Notes under the pieces: model-generated
What the model saw: only the letters and a program-made list of their open reading frames with translations
Database searches by the model: none
Told to the model about the DNA's origin: nothing
Assembly: GCF_022538185.1 (NCBI RefSeq)
Contig: NZ_JAKYXC010000009.1
Span: 124,001-188,000, forward strand
Source: Microbacterium sp. CFH 31415
GTDB lineage: Bacteria; Actinomycetota; Actinomycetes; Actinomycetales; Microbacteriaceae
Direction: 5' to 3'
Length of the DNA stretch: 64,000 bases
Part shown: positions 21,530 through 29,543 of the stretch, piece after piece
How the letters are laid out: every line of letters begins with the position of its first letter
Numbering within the stretch: the first letter of the stretch is position 1
Program-made: the position numbers and the translations under genes

Positions 21530-22821
21530 GACGCTGCGCCCACCACGATGCGCGGCGTGCCCGTCCAGACAGCGGCATCGGTCGCGTTGCGGCCGTCGAC
21601 GATCAACCGGATGCCGGGCAGGTCGGCCGGGGTGACCGATCGGTACTCCGCATGGTCGGTCTGCAGGATCGCCAGTTCGACCTCCTCGCCCAGGGCGAAG
21701 GGCTCGAAACCCAGAGCGCGCAGTTCGTCGTCGGTATAGAGCGGGTCGTGGACGCGCACCTCGGCCCCGCGGGACCTCAGCGCCTCGACGGTGGGGAAGA
21801 CCCCTGAGAACGCGGTCTCCTTGACGCCGCCGCGGTAGGCCGCGCCGAGCACGACGGCACGCGTGCCGTCAAGCGAGCCGAGGATGCCAGCGGCCTGGCC
21901 CACGAGCCGCTCGGGCATGGAGGCGTTGAGGAGACGCGCGGTGCGGACGATGTCGGCGTCGGGGTCGGTCGAAAGGTACAGGCGCGGGTAGACCGGGATG
22001 CAGTGCCCGCCGACGGCGATGCCGGGGCGATGGATGTGGCTGTAGGGCTGCGAGTTGCAGGCCTCGATGACCTGGTACACGTCGATGCCGTGCTCGGCCG
22101 CGAAGAGGCCGAACTGGTTGGCGAGCCCGATGTTGACGTCGCGGTAGGTCGTCTCGGCGAGCTTCGCCATCTCGGACGCCTCGGCGCTGCCGAGGTCCCA
22201 CACGCCGTTCGGACGCGGCAGGTCGTCGCGCTCGTCGAACTGCAGCACGGCCTCGTAGAACTCACGTGCCCGCTGGGCCCCGGCCTCGGACAGGCCGCCG
22301 ATGAGCTTGGGGTACTTGCGCAGATCGGCGAAGACCCGGCCGGTGAGCACGCGCTCGGGAGAGAAGACGAGGTGGAAGTCGGTTCCCTCGGTGAGGCCCG
22401 AGCCCTCCTCCAGCATCGGCTTCCAGCGACCGCGGGTCGTGCCCACGGGGAGCGTCGTCTCGTACGACACGAGCGTGCCGGGCGTGAGGTGCTCCGCCAG
22501 CGATCGGGTGGCGGCATCCATCCACGCGAAATCGGGCTCCCACGTGGTGTCGTTGACGAAGAGCGGCACCACGAGCACGACGGCGTCCGCGCCGGGGATG
22601 GCCTCGGCGTAGTCGGTGGTCGCGCGCAGGCGGCCGGCGGGGACGAGCGCGGACAGCTTCTCCTGCAGATGCGCCTCGCCGGGGAACGGCTCGAGGCCCG
22701 CGTTGATGGTCTCGACCGCCTTCGCGTTGACATCGACGCCGATCACCTCGTGACCGGAGTCGGCGAACTGGACGGCGAGAGGAAGGCCGATCTTTCCGAG
22801 GGCCACGACGGCGATGCGCAT
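21526..22821 (-). CDS. Nucleotide-sugar 6-dehydrogenase (UDP-HexNAc type likely)
   Basis: 431 residues, NAD-dependent oxidation of a UDP-sugar C6 to the uronic acid. N-terminal Rossmann RIAVVALGKIGLPLAVQFA. Central helix with AETTYRDVNIGLANQF. Catalytic Cys in AVGGHCIPVYPRLY. C-terminal UDP-binding domain with VLGAAYRGGVKETAFSG. The family includes WecC (UDP-ManNAc), WbpA/WbpO (UDP-GlcNAc/GalNAc) and UDP-glucose dehydrogenases. WecB- and WbpB/E/D-like genes nearby favour an N-acetylhexosamine substrate, which is inference. ATG 22821 with TAGACT seven bases upstream. Confidence 0.9.
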   Translation of the reverse strand: MRIAVVALGKIGLPLAVQFADSGHEVIGVDVNAKAVETINAGLEPFPGEAHLQEKLSALVPAGRLRATTDYAEAIPGADAVVLVVPLFVNDTTWEPDFAWMDAATRSLAEHLTPGTLVSYETTLPVGTTRGRWKPMLEEGSGLTEGTDFHLVFSPERVLTGRVFADLRKYPKLIGGLSEAGAQRAREFYEAVLQFDERDDLPRPNGVWDLGSAEASEMAKLAETTYRDVNIGLANQFGLFAAEHGIDVYQVIEACNSQPYSHIHRPGIAVGGHCIPVYPRLYLSTDPDADIVRTARLLNASMPERLVGQAAGILGSLDGTRAVVLGAAYRGGVKETAFSGVFPTVEALRSRGAEVRVHDPLYTDDELRALGFEPFALGEEVELAILQTDHAEYRSVTPADLPGIRLIVDGRNATDAAVWTGTPRIVVGAAS

Positions 22822-22828
22822 GGATTCC

Positions 22829-22834
22829 AGTCTA
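22829..22834 (-). promoter_or_regulatory. -10 element TAGACT, leaderless spacing
   Basis: TAGACT ends seven bases before ATG 22821 of the nucleotide-sugar dehydrogenase. Confidence 0.5.
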
Positions 22835-22898
22835 GGTGAGCCCGGGAGCGCCGAGCGGTGGTGCCGCCGATGCGGGCGAGGGCGAGGAGGGGTGCCGA

Positions 22899-22904
22899 TA
22901 CAAT
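22899..22904 (+). promoter_or_regulatory. -10 element TACAAT, leaderless spacing
   Basis: TACAAT (one base from consensus TATAAT) ends eight bases before GTG 22913 of the acyltransferase. This supports GTG over the longer upstream frame. Confidence 0.55.
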
Positions 22905-22912
22905 CGACGCTC

Positions 22913-24088
22913 GTGACCCCCGACCCGGCTGCCCGTACGCTCGGGCGCCTGGATGCCATCACCGGCCTGCGGTGGTGGGCCGCCTTCGCGGTGTTCCTGT
23001 TCCACATCAACAACCTGGTGCCGCTCCCCCTCCCGATCGCGGAGATCGCCAAGTTCGGCTACCTCGGCGTGGCCTTCTTCTTCGTGCTGTCGGGGTTCGT
23101 GCTGACCTGGTCGTGGCGGCCCGAGGTCGACAAGCGCACGTTCTACTGGCGACGGTTCTCGCGGGTGTACCCGCTGCACGTCGTGACCCTGCTGCTCGCG
23201 ATCCCGGTCTTCTACAGCTTCGCCCCCGATCCGGAGCAGACCTGGGTGAAGCCCTTCGACATCGCGCTGCTCGTGCTGTGCCTGTTCCTGCTTCAGGGAT
23301 GGTCACGCGACCCGGTCATCCTGTTCGCGGGGAATCCGGCGTCGTGGACGCTCACCGCCGAGGCGTTCTTCTACGCACTGCACCCGTTCATCACGCTGGT
23401 GGTGCGGCGCCTCACGCTGGTGGGCGCGCTCGCCGCGGCAGGCGGCGTCGTGGCGTTCGCCTTCGCGACGCGGGGTTGGATCGCCCTCGACCCGGGCGGG
23501 ATGGTCGGCGCGCTCCCCTGGCCTGTTCTGCGGCTGAACGAGTTCGTGCTCGGAATGTGCCTCGCTTGGGCCTTCCGGAAGGGCTGGCTCCCCCGCATTC
23601 CGCTGATCGTTCCCGTCGCACTGATCGGCGCGTGGCTCGTCACGCTCGCGATCCTGCCGGATCGACCGGAGACACTCGCTGCCTACGGCGCGGTCGCCCC
23701 GTACACCAACGAGATCGCCACAGCGCTGTGCGCCCTGCTGATCGTGTCGGTCGCATCCCTCGACATGCGGGGCAGGTCGCGCATCATGTCGTCGCGGCCG
23801 CTCGTCGCCCTCGGGGAGTGGTCGTTCGCGTTCTACCTCATCCACGCGACCTTCATCTACGTCGCCCGCGACCTGTTCGGCCGTCAGCCGGGGGGCTGGA
23901 CCGGACTGCTGTGGGTCGCCGGCATGCTCGCACTGTCTATCGTCGCGGCGTGGGCGCTGCACGTGCTCGTCGAGGCGCCCGTCGAGCGACGGCTCCGCCG
24001 CTGGCAGAACCGGCGCCGCGACGAGCGGACGGTCGCTGCCGCCGCGGACGAGCGGCGTCAGGACGACGTGTCGCCCGCAGGGTTCTGA
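22913..24088 (+). CDS. Acyltransferase 3 family membrane O-acetyltransferase
   Basis: 391 residues with about ten membrane segments. Family signature near the N-terminus: LDAITGLRWWAAFAVFLFHIN (catalytic His), then FFFVLSGFVLTWSW and FYWRRFSRVYPLHVVTLLL. Such proteins acetylate sugars of cell-surface glycans across the membrane. GTG 22913 (VTPDPAARTLG) is chosen for the TACAAT upstream and because the 33 residues before it are Arg/Cys-rich. It lies between the UDP-sugar dehydrogenase and wecB, so a glycan substrate is likely. The 3' end overlaps the convergent wecB by 31 bases. Confidence 0.9.
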   Translation: MTPDPAARTLGRLDAITGLRWWAAFAVFLFHINNLVPLPLPIAEIAKFGYLGVAFFFVLSGFVLTWSWRPEVDKRTFYWRRFSRVYPLHVVTLLLAIPVFYSFAPDPEQTWVKPFDIALLVLCLFLLQGWSRDPVILFAGNPASWTLTAEAFFYALHPFITLVVRRLTLVGALAAAGGVVAFAFATRGWIALDPGGMVGALPWPVLRLNEFVLGMCLAWAFRKGWLPRIPLIVPVALIGAWLVTLAILPDRPETLAAYGAVAPYTNEIATALCALLIVSVASLDMRGRSRIMSSRPLVALGEWSFAFYLIHATFIYVARDLFGRQPGGWTGLLWVAGMLALSIVAAWALHVLVEAPVERRLRRWQNRRRDERTVAAAADERRQDDVSPAGF

Positions 24089-25137
24089 AGCGCCCGGATG
24101 ACCCGCTCCGCCGCGTGCCCATCACCGTAAGGGGCCGCCTGCGTGTCCGCCGGCCGCGGGCGGGTCACGGCGGCGGCGATCTCCTCCGCGGTGTTCGCGA
24201 GGACGTTCCAGCCCAAGTCGACCGTCTCGACCCACTCGGTCTCGGTGCGCACCGTGGTGCAGGGAACACGCAGGAGGAAGGCCTCTTTCTGCAGCCCGCC
24301 GGAGTCGGTCACGACACCGGCGCTCGACAGCGCCGCGGCGATGAGATCGGCGTAGGCCAGCGGTGAGTGCGCGATCAGTGAACCCTGCGTGAGAGCGATG
24401 CCGTGCGCCGACGCCTTCGCTACGACGCGCGGGTGGGCGAGGAGGACGACGGGCTTGTCGAGCGCGGCGAGGCCTGCGGCGACCTCGGCGAGACGCGCGG
24501 GGTCGTCGGTGTTCTCGGCGCGGTGGATGGTCGCCACATAGAAGCCACCCGGCTCCACGCCGAGCTCCTGCATGAGCGGCGACGGCGCATCGGCGATCTC
24601 GTCGCGCACCTCGAACAGCACGTCGGTCATGACGTCGCCGACCAGGACGGTGCGTGCCGCCAGGCCCTCAGCGGCGAGGTGGTCGACGGCGACCTCGGTC
24701 GGGGCGAGCAGCAGATCGGCGGCGTGATCGGTCATCACCCGGTTGTGCTCCTCGGGCATGCGCCGGTTGAAGCTGCGCAGCCCCGCTTCGAGGTGCGCGA
24801 CGGGGATGTGCATCTTCACCGCGCTCAGCGCCGCGGCCACAGTCGAGTTGGTGTCGCCGTAGACGAGGACCCAGTCGGGTCGATGCTCGTCGAACACGGC
24901 GTCGAGCGCGGCCAGCATCGCGCCGGTCTGCACTCCGTGCGATCCGCTGCCGACGCCCAGGTGCACGTCAGGTGCGCCGATCCCCAGATCGTCGAAGAAG
25001 ACGTCGGACAGCATCGGGTCGTAGTGCTGTCCCGTGTGCACGATCACGTGCTGGACCCCGGCTGCCTGCGCGGCTTTGTGGATCGGGGCGAGCTTGACGA
25101 ACTGCGGGCGTGCCCCGACGACGCTGACGATCTTCAC
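24058..25137 (-). CDS. wecB: UDP-N-acetylglucosamine 2-epimerase, non-hydrolysing (WecB/WbpI-like)
   Basis: 359 residues. Interconverts UDP-GlcNAc and UDP-ManNAc, or their 3-acetamido-uronate forms in WbpI. Signatures: KIVSVVGARPQFVKLAPI, HTGQHYDPMLSDVFFDDL, YGDTNSTVAAALSA, HLEAGLRSFNRRMPEEHNR, and VTDSGGLQKEAF. The start is GTG 25137 (VKIVSVVGA), with TACACT eight bases upstream. WecB would supply ManNAc. With the WbpA/B/E/D-like genes in this window it could instead act as WbpI. Sequence alone does not decide. Confidence 0.92.
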   Translation of the reverse strand: MKIVSVVGARPQFVKLAPIHKAAQAAGVQHVIVHTGQHYDPMLSDVFFDDLGIGAPDVHLGVGSGSHGVQTGAMLAALDAVFDEHRPDWVLVYGDTNSTVAAALSAVKMHIPVAHLEAGLRSFNRRMPEEHNRVMTDHAADLLLAPTEVAVDHLAAEGLAARTVLVGDVMTDVLFEVRDEIADAPSPLMQELGVEPGGFYVATIHRAENTDDPARLAEVAAGLAALDKPVVLLAHPRVVAKASAHGIALTQGSLIAHSPLAYADLIAAALSSAGVVTDSGGLQKEAFLLRVPCTTVRTETEWVETVDLGWNVLANTAEEIAAAVTRPRPADTQAAPYGDGHAAERVIRALQNPAGDTSS

Positions 25138-25145
25138 GGTCAGCC

Positions 25146-25151
25146 AGTGTA
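25146..25151 (-). promoter_or_regulatory. -10 element TACACT of wecB, leaderless spacing
   Basis: TACACT ends eight bases before GTG 25137. Confidence 0.5.
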
Positions 25152-25206
25152 CGTGGCGCATCCTGCGCGTGCTCGCGTGCGGCACGGCCGGCCCCAGTAC
25201 ACCGCC

Positions 25207-25212
25207 TACGAT
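25207..25212 (+). promoter_or_regulatory. -10 element TACGAT before glycosyltransferase
   Basis: TACGAT about 37 bases before GTG 25250. The hexamer overlaps an in-frame ATG at 25211, making that ATG an unlikely start. Confidence 0.4.
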
Positions 25213-25249
25213 GGATCGAGTAACGCACGAGAGAGCGAGCCGCAGCGCC

Positions 25250-26605
25250 GTGACCGACACCACTCCGTCCGAGAGCACGGAGGACGCCCCCCGTCCGCAT
25301 CTGCTCTACGTCGCGTGGGGCTTCCCTCCCTGCCGGGGCAGCGGCGTCTACCGCGCATGGGCGACGGCGAACGCGTTCGCGGCCGCCGGGTGGGACGTCA
25401 CCGTGCTCACCGTGCCACGTGAGGTGTTCACGCTGTCGACCGGCGTCGACGAGTCGCTCGAGCGCACCGTGGACCCGCGCATCGAGATCGTGCGCGTGCC
25501 CTTCGACTCCGCGGCGTTCCAGAACGACCTCCGGCGCTGGCCGTGGCTGCGCGCGACCGCCCCCGAGCTGTGGAACGTCCTGAACGCCCGCAAGGAGCAG
25601 CGCACCTTTCCGGAGCGCACCTACGGCCTGTGGCGGCCGGCACTCGAGACCGCCGCGCTCGACGTGCACGCGCGGCATCCGGTCGACCTCGTCCTCGGCA
25701 CCGCGAACCCGCACGTGGACTTCACACCCGGTCTGCGCCTGCACCGCGATCACGGCATCCCCTACGTCATGGACTACCGCGACGCGTGGCAGCTCGACGT
25801 GTTCACCGGCGCACGCCTCAGCGCAGCCGACAGCGCAGTGGCGGAATGGGAGCGTGAGCTGATCGCCGACGCCCACGCAGTGTGGTTCGTCAACGAGCCG
25901 ATCCTTCGCTGGCATGCCGAGCTGTACCCGGAGGCGGCCGATCGATTCCGCGTCGTCTCGAACGGCTACGACAGCGCTCCCGACGACCACCCCGGATCCA
26001 CGGAGGGCGACGGACTGGTCTTCGGGTACCTGGGCACCATCTCATCCGCCGTCCCGATCGACCGTCTCGTCGAAGGCTGGAAGGTCGCCCGCAGCCGTTC
26101 CCCGCTCGTGGCCGCCTCGCGCATCGAGCTGTGGGGCCATCTCAACCACGTCGGCACCCCCAACGAGGCCGTGTCCCGCCAGATGGCCGGCTTCGCCGAG
26201 AACGGCATCGCGTACCGCGGCCCGGTGCCCAAGCAGGATGTCGGTCACGTCTACTCACGGTTCGACGCGCTTCTGCTGGTACTGGGCACCGGCCGATACG
26301 TCACGAGCGGCAAGGTCTTCGAGTACGCCGCGACCGGCCTGCCGATCGTCTCGGTTCACGACCCGGGCAACGCCGCGAGCGACGTCCTCCGCGACGCGCC
26401 GGCATGGTACCCGGTGGCCTCCATCGACAGTCCCGACGCCATCGCGGATGCTCTGATCGCCGCGGCCGAGCGCGCGAAGACCCAGCTGCCCGAGGAGCGC
26501 GCGGCCGCGCGGGTCTGGGCAGGGCAGTTCCAGCGCGCGCGCCAGCTCGATCCGCAGATCGACGCGTTGCACGAATTCGTCGAGCAGCGGAAGGTCGCGC
26601 AATGA
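25250..26605 (+). CDS. GT-B glycosyltransferase (GT4-like)
   Basis: 451 residues. N-terminal acceptor domain with HLLYVAWGFPPCRGSGVYRAWATANAFAAAGWDV, typical of actinobacterial surface-glycan GT4 enzymes. The C-terminal donor domain has FGYLGTISSAVPIDRLVEGW and RYVTSGKVFEYAATGLPIVSVHD, with the conserved Glu of the E-x7-E region replaced by a shorter version. GTG 25250 is preferred because it follows a purine-rich leader and the TACGAT -10. Donor and acceptor unknown. Coupled to the next small gene by ATGA. Confidence 0.82.
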   Translation: MTDTTPSESTEDAPRPHLLYVAWGFPPCRGSGVYRAWATANAFAAAGWDVTVLTVPREVFTLSTGVDESLERTVDPRIEIVRVPFDSAAFQNDLRRWPWLRATAPELWNVLNARKEQRTFPERTYGLWRPALETAALDVHARHPVDLVLGTANPHVDFTPGLRLHRDHGIPYVMDYRDAWQLDVFTGARLSAADSAVAEWERELIADAHAVWFVNEPILRWHAELYPEAADRFRVVSNGYDSAPDDHPGSTEGDGLVFGYLGTISSAVPIDRLVEGWKVARSRSPLVAASRIELWGHLNHVGTPNEAVSRQMAGFAENGIAYRGPVPKQDVGHVYSRFDALLLVLGTGRYVTSGKVFEYAATGLPIVSVHDPGNAASDVLRDAPAWYPVASIDSPDAIADALIAAAERAKTQLPEERAAARVWAGQFQRARQLDPQIDALHEFVEQRKVAQ

Positions 26606-27042
26606 AGGTCGTGGTCTTCGCCCCGTCAGGTGCAGTCGCGTCGGCCCTCGATCAGCTGCCACTCAGCGACGACGACGACGTGCTGGTCGTCGCGGGCGGC
26701 GCGCCCGACATCGACGCCGGCGTGCGCACCGTGATCATCACGCCCTCGCTTCGCGCGGCCACGCGCTGGGCCGGTGCGGCGCTGGGCGGGTCGGTCGCGG
26801 GCCGCAACCTCCTGCGCCTGACACCGCTCGACCCCGGACGTCGTTTCGCGGGAGCGACGCGACGTGCCCGCCGGCTGCGGACGGAACTCGCGGATGCCGA
26901 CCTCATCGTCGCACTCGAGCGCGACGGGATCCTCGCCGCGTGGCACGCGGCCCGCCGCGCCGGCGCCCGTGCGCACGCCGTCTACGGTGTGCCGGCCGCG
27001 CAGGGTCGGATGGCGGAGGGCCGAGCCGCACGCGCGGACTGA
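26602..27042 (+). CDS. Hypothetical protein coupled to glycosyltransferase
   Basis: 146 residues, not recognised. Starts MKVVVFAPSGAVASALDQL, like the first beta strand and loop of a Rossmann or GT-B domain. It continues with alternating hydrophobic strands (DVLVVAGG, VRTVIIT) and an Arg-rich middle (GATRRARRLRTEL), then ends without a second domain. ATG 26602 overlaps the glycosyltransferase stop (ATGA), so it is made with it. It may be half of a two-subunit transferase, a remnant, or an accessory protein. Confidence 0.6.
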   Translation: MKVVVFAPSGAVASALDQLPLSDDDDVLVVAGGAPDIDAGVRTVIITPSLRAATRWAGAALGGSVAGRNLLRLTPLDPGRRFAGATRRARRLRTELADADLIVALERDGILAAWHAARRAGARAHAVYGVPAAQGRMAEGRAARAD

Positions 27043-27084
27043 ATCGCGCGGCCCTCCCCGCCGCATGCCGCCGACGGTGTGCGC

Positions 27085-28239
27085 TCAGGCGGTGGCAAGG
27101 CGTGTGAGGATGCCCTCTTGCACCGCCACGTCGGCCTCCGACGACAGAAGCTCCGCCACGTCGTCCGCGTTCTGCTTGAATCGCCGGACGTCATCGGGTG
27201 ACAGCCCCCGCAATGTGCGGGCCAGATCGGCGGCGGAGTAATCCGCCGTGATGGCACCGAGGTCGTGGCGGCGGATGAGGCGGTCGGTCTCGACGGACGG
27301 TCCGAACACGATCCCCAGGCGGGCCTGGACGAAGTCGAAGAACTTGTTGGGCAGCATCAGCCGGTGGTTCGGGGTGTGCGGGGGGAGGATGAACACGCCG
27401 AGGTCGTAGGTGTTGAGGGCGTCCGGAAGGTCGTCCGGCGCGACGGGCGGATGAAGCGTGGTCCGAGGGCTCGCCTGGATGCGGTCGACGAGGCGCTGCC
27501 AGTACTTGTCGCCCTGGCGAGACGGGATCAGGAACAGGTCCAGGGAGTACGCGTCACCGAGCAGATCGACCGCGTCGATGATCGCCTCGATGTTCCGCCC
27601 GGGGACGGCGCCGCCGCTGTGGACGAGCCTGATGCGGTCGTCGGCGAGCGGCGATGGAGAGAGGTCGGGCCGATACGCGATCGCGTTGCGCACGATGCCC
27701 ATGCGCACCCCGAAGCGCTCCTCGTACATGGTCGCGATCGACTGGTTCACCGTCGTGCTCGCGTCGATCCGGGGGAGGTACGTGCGGCATACCCAGTCCA
27801 TGAACGGCGCCACCAGCAGCCGCCACGACAGCACGTGAGAGCGCTCTGCCGGCGCCCACTCGTGCAGGTCGCACCAGATGCGCGGAGCGCCGGCCACGAC
27901 GCTCGCGAGCGGAAGTGCGCGGGCTTCGTTCGCAACGACGATGTCGAACTCACGGTCAGCGAGCAGCTCCTTCCCCGCCCGCACGGCGGGGGCGTCGAGC
28001 GCCACCGACCGGTAGCGGCGCAGGCCGAGTTTCAGGACGCCCGGGATCGTCTGCGGAAGGGACGGCAGCGCGCTGTCGATCTGCAGGTGATCGTGCGCGG
28101 CGTCGGGTCGCTCTCCGTACGAGAGCGTGGTGACCTCGCCATGCCGCGCGAGCACGTCGAGCTGCCGCAGCACACGCGCGTCGGCGCGGATGTCGGAGAA
28201 GGAGATGCAGAGGATCCGCGGGCGCGGGCTGTCGTTCAC
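27085..28239 (-). CDS. GT-B glycosyltransferase (GT4-like)
   Basis: 384 residues. N-terminus RILCISFSDIRADARVLRQLDVLARHGEVTTL is a GT4-type acceptor domain. WCDLHEWAPAERS and VNQSIATMYEERFG follow. The donor domain includes LVHSGGAVPGRNIEAIIDAV and NHRLMLPNKFFDFVQARLGIVFGP, the nucleotide-sugar-binding turn. GTG 28239 is chosen over TTG 28245 because GGA lies at suitable distance. Last gene of the minus-strand run that begins at 34016. It converges on the hypothetical protein. Confidence 0.83.
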   Translation of the reverse strand: MNDSPRPRILCISFSDIRADARVLRQLDVLARHGEVTTLSYGERPDAAHDHLQIDSALPSLPQTIPGVLKLGLRRYRSVALDAPAVRAGKELLADREFDIVVANEARALPLASVVAGAPRIWCDLHEWAPAERSHVLSWRLLVAPFMDWVCRTYLPRIDASTTVNQSIATMYEERFGVRMGIVRNAIAYRPDLSPSPLADDRIRLVHSGGAVPGRNIEAIIDAVDLLGDAYSLDLFLIPSRQGDKYWQRLVDRIQASPRTTLHPPVAPDDLPDALNTYDLGVFILPPHTPNHRLMLPNKFFDFVQARLGIVFGPSVETDRLIRRHDLGAITADYSAADLARTLRGLSPDDVRRFKQNADDVAELLSSEADVAVQEGILTRLATA

Positions 28240-28304
28240 GGGCAATTCCAGAGGATCTTGTCGCGCGTCGCGACGACGGGAAGGGCGGTCGCGGACCAGG
28301 TCGA

Positions 28305-28310
28305 AGCCTA
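28305..28310 (-). promoter_or_regulatory. -10-like TAGGCT in the gap between two glycosyltransferases
   Basis: TAGGCT about 66 bases before GTG 28239, immediately after the stop of the upstream transferase. It may give separate transcription of the last gene. Confidence 0.3.
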
Positions 28311-29543
28311 TCAGCGGGAGGCGTGCCGGCCCGCCGAGTCGCCGAGGAGGAACTCCCGCATCGCCCGCGCCGATGCTGCGCCGTCGTGCACCGCGTCGAC
28401 GAACGCGGGACCTGCCGCGGCGACGGCGGCCCAGCGCGCCGGGTCTGAGACGATCTCGCGAATGCGGGGTCCGACCTCATCGATGCGGGTCTCGATGAGC
28501 GGCAGCTCGTGCCCGGTCAGGCGTTCGACGGTGCGGCGGACATCGGCGTGGACGTGCCCGATCACGAGCCGGCCCGCAGCCATCGCCTCGCACGCCGCGA
28601 CACCGTAGTCGCCGATGCGGAACTGGTCGAGGACGATGTCGGCCTGGCGGTACACGTCCGGCATCTGCTCGGCGGGGATGCGCTCGAGCCGCCGGTACAC
28701 GATGAGTCCCTCGCGCTCGAGGGCGGCGAGCTGCTCGTCGACCTGCGGCCCGCCCTTCAGCGGTGAGTTGCTCGGCACGTAGGCCACGACCGGCACGGCG
28801 CCGGTGAGCGGAGAGTGCTCGGCACGCCAGCGCGCCGGGTCGACGACGACAGGGAGCCACCTCGACCGCGGCACGTCGAGGAGTCCTGGCGTCGATACGA
28901 AGACCGGGAAGTCCGAGTCCTCGACCATTCGACGGTGAGCGCGGGCGTTGGCCTCGAGGATCCGCGTGGAGTCCGACGGGTACGCGCCACGCTCCCCGAA
29001 TGGCGAGTCCTGCTCCCAGGCGGCGTGCGCGCTGGGCAGGCGGATGTCGCTGCCGTGCCAGAGCAGCGCCACGCGGACGCCGTGCCGCTCGGTGTCGCGG
29101 GCGACCTGAACGGGGGTCCGGCCCGGGTCGGTGCCGTATAGGTAGCGACCGGATTCGAGCATGGCGTGGGTGAACCCGCCGAGCACCGCGTGGCGCTGCC
29201 TGCGCTGCCAGCCGCGGGCGAACAGAAAGGCCCCCTCGGGAACCGATGTGTCGGCCGGGAACCCGAAGGCCGCCATCCCCGTACTGGTGGTCTCGAGGTT
29301 GGCCGCACCGACCCCCGGAAGGGTCTCGGCGGCGCGGGCCCAGCGGAAGCCTTGACCCGCAGAGTTCACCGGCGCGATCAGCAGCCGCACGTCGCCGTCG
29401 GGCGCCTGCGAGACCGGCAGCGGATGGACGCGCCAGCCGAGCCTTCCGGGGAGGATCCGCCCGAGCACCGGGTCGGGCACCAGCGCCAGCACCGCACGGG
29501 CTGCCCGGACCGCGAGGCGCCGCAGCGTCGTCCCGCTCCTCAC
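28311..29543 (-). CDS. GT-B glycosyltransferase
   Basis: 410 residues. N-terminal basic helix (GTTLRRLAVRAARAVLALVP), then LLIAPVNSAGQGFRWARAAE. Donor domain motifs: VVAYVPSNSPLKGGPQVDEQL, IVYRRLERIPAEQMPDVYRQADIV, and QFRIGDYGVAACEAMAAGRLVIG, resembling the GT4 EAMA region. GTG 29543 overlaps the stop of the ABC exporter (GTGA), so flippase and transferase are co-translated. Substrate unknown. Confidence 0.82.
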   Translation of the reverse strand: MRSGTTLRRLAVRAARAVLALVPDPVLGRILPGRLGWRVHPLPVSQAPDGDVRLLIAPVNSAGQGFRWARAAETLPGVGAANLETTSTGMAAFGFPADTSVPEGAFLFARGWQRRQRHAVLGGFTHAMLESGRYLYGTDPGRTPVQVARDTERHGVRVALLWHGSDIRLPSAHAAWEQDSPFGERGAYPSDSTRILEANARAHRRMVEDSDFPVFVSTPGLLDVPRSRWLPVVVDPARWRAEHSPLTGAVPVVAYVPSNSPLKGGPQVDEQLAALEREGLIVYRRLERIPAEQMPDVYRQADIVLDQFRIGDYGVAACEAMAAGRLVIGHVHADVRRTVERLTGHELPLIETRIDEVGPRIREIVSDPARWAAVAAAGPAFVDAVHDGAASARAMREFLLGDSAGRHASR

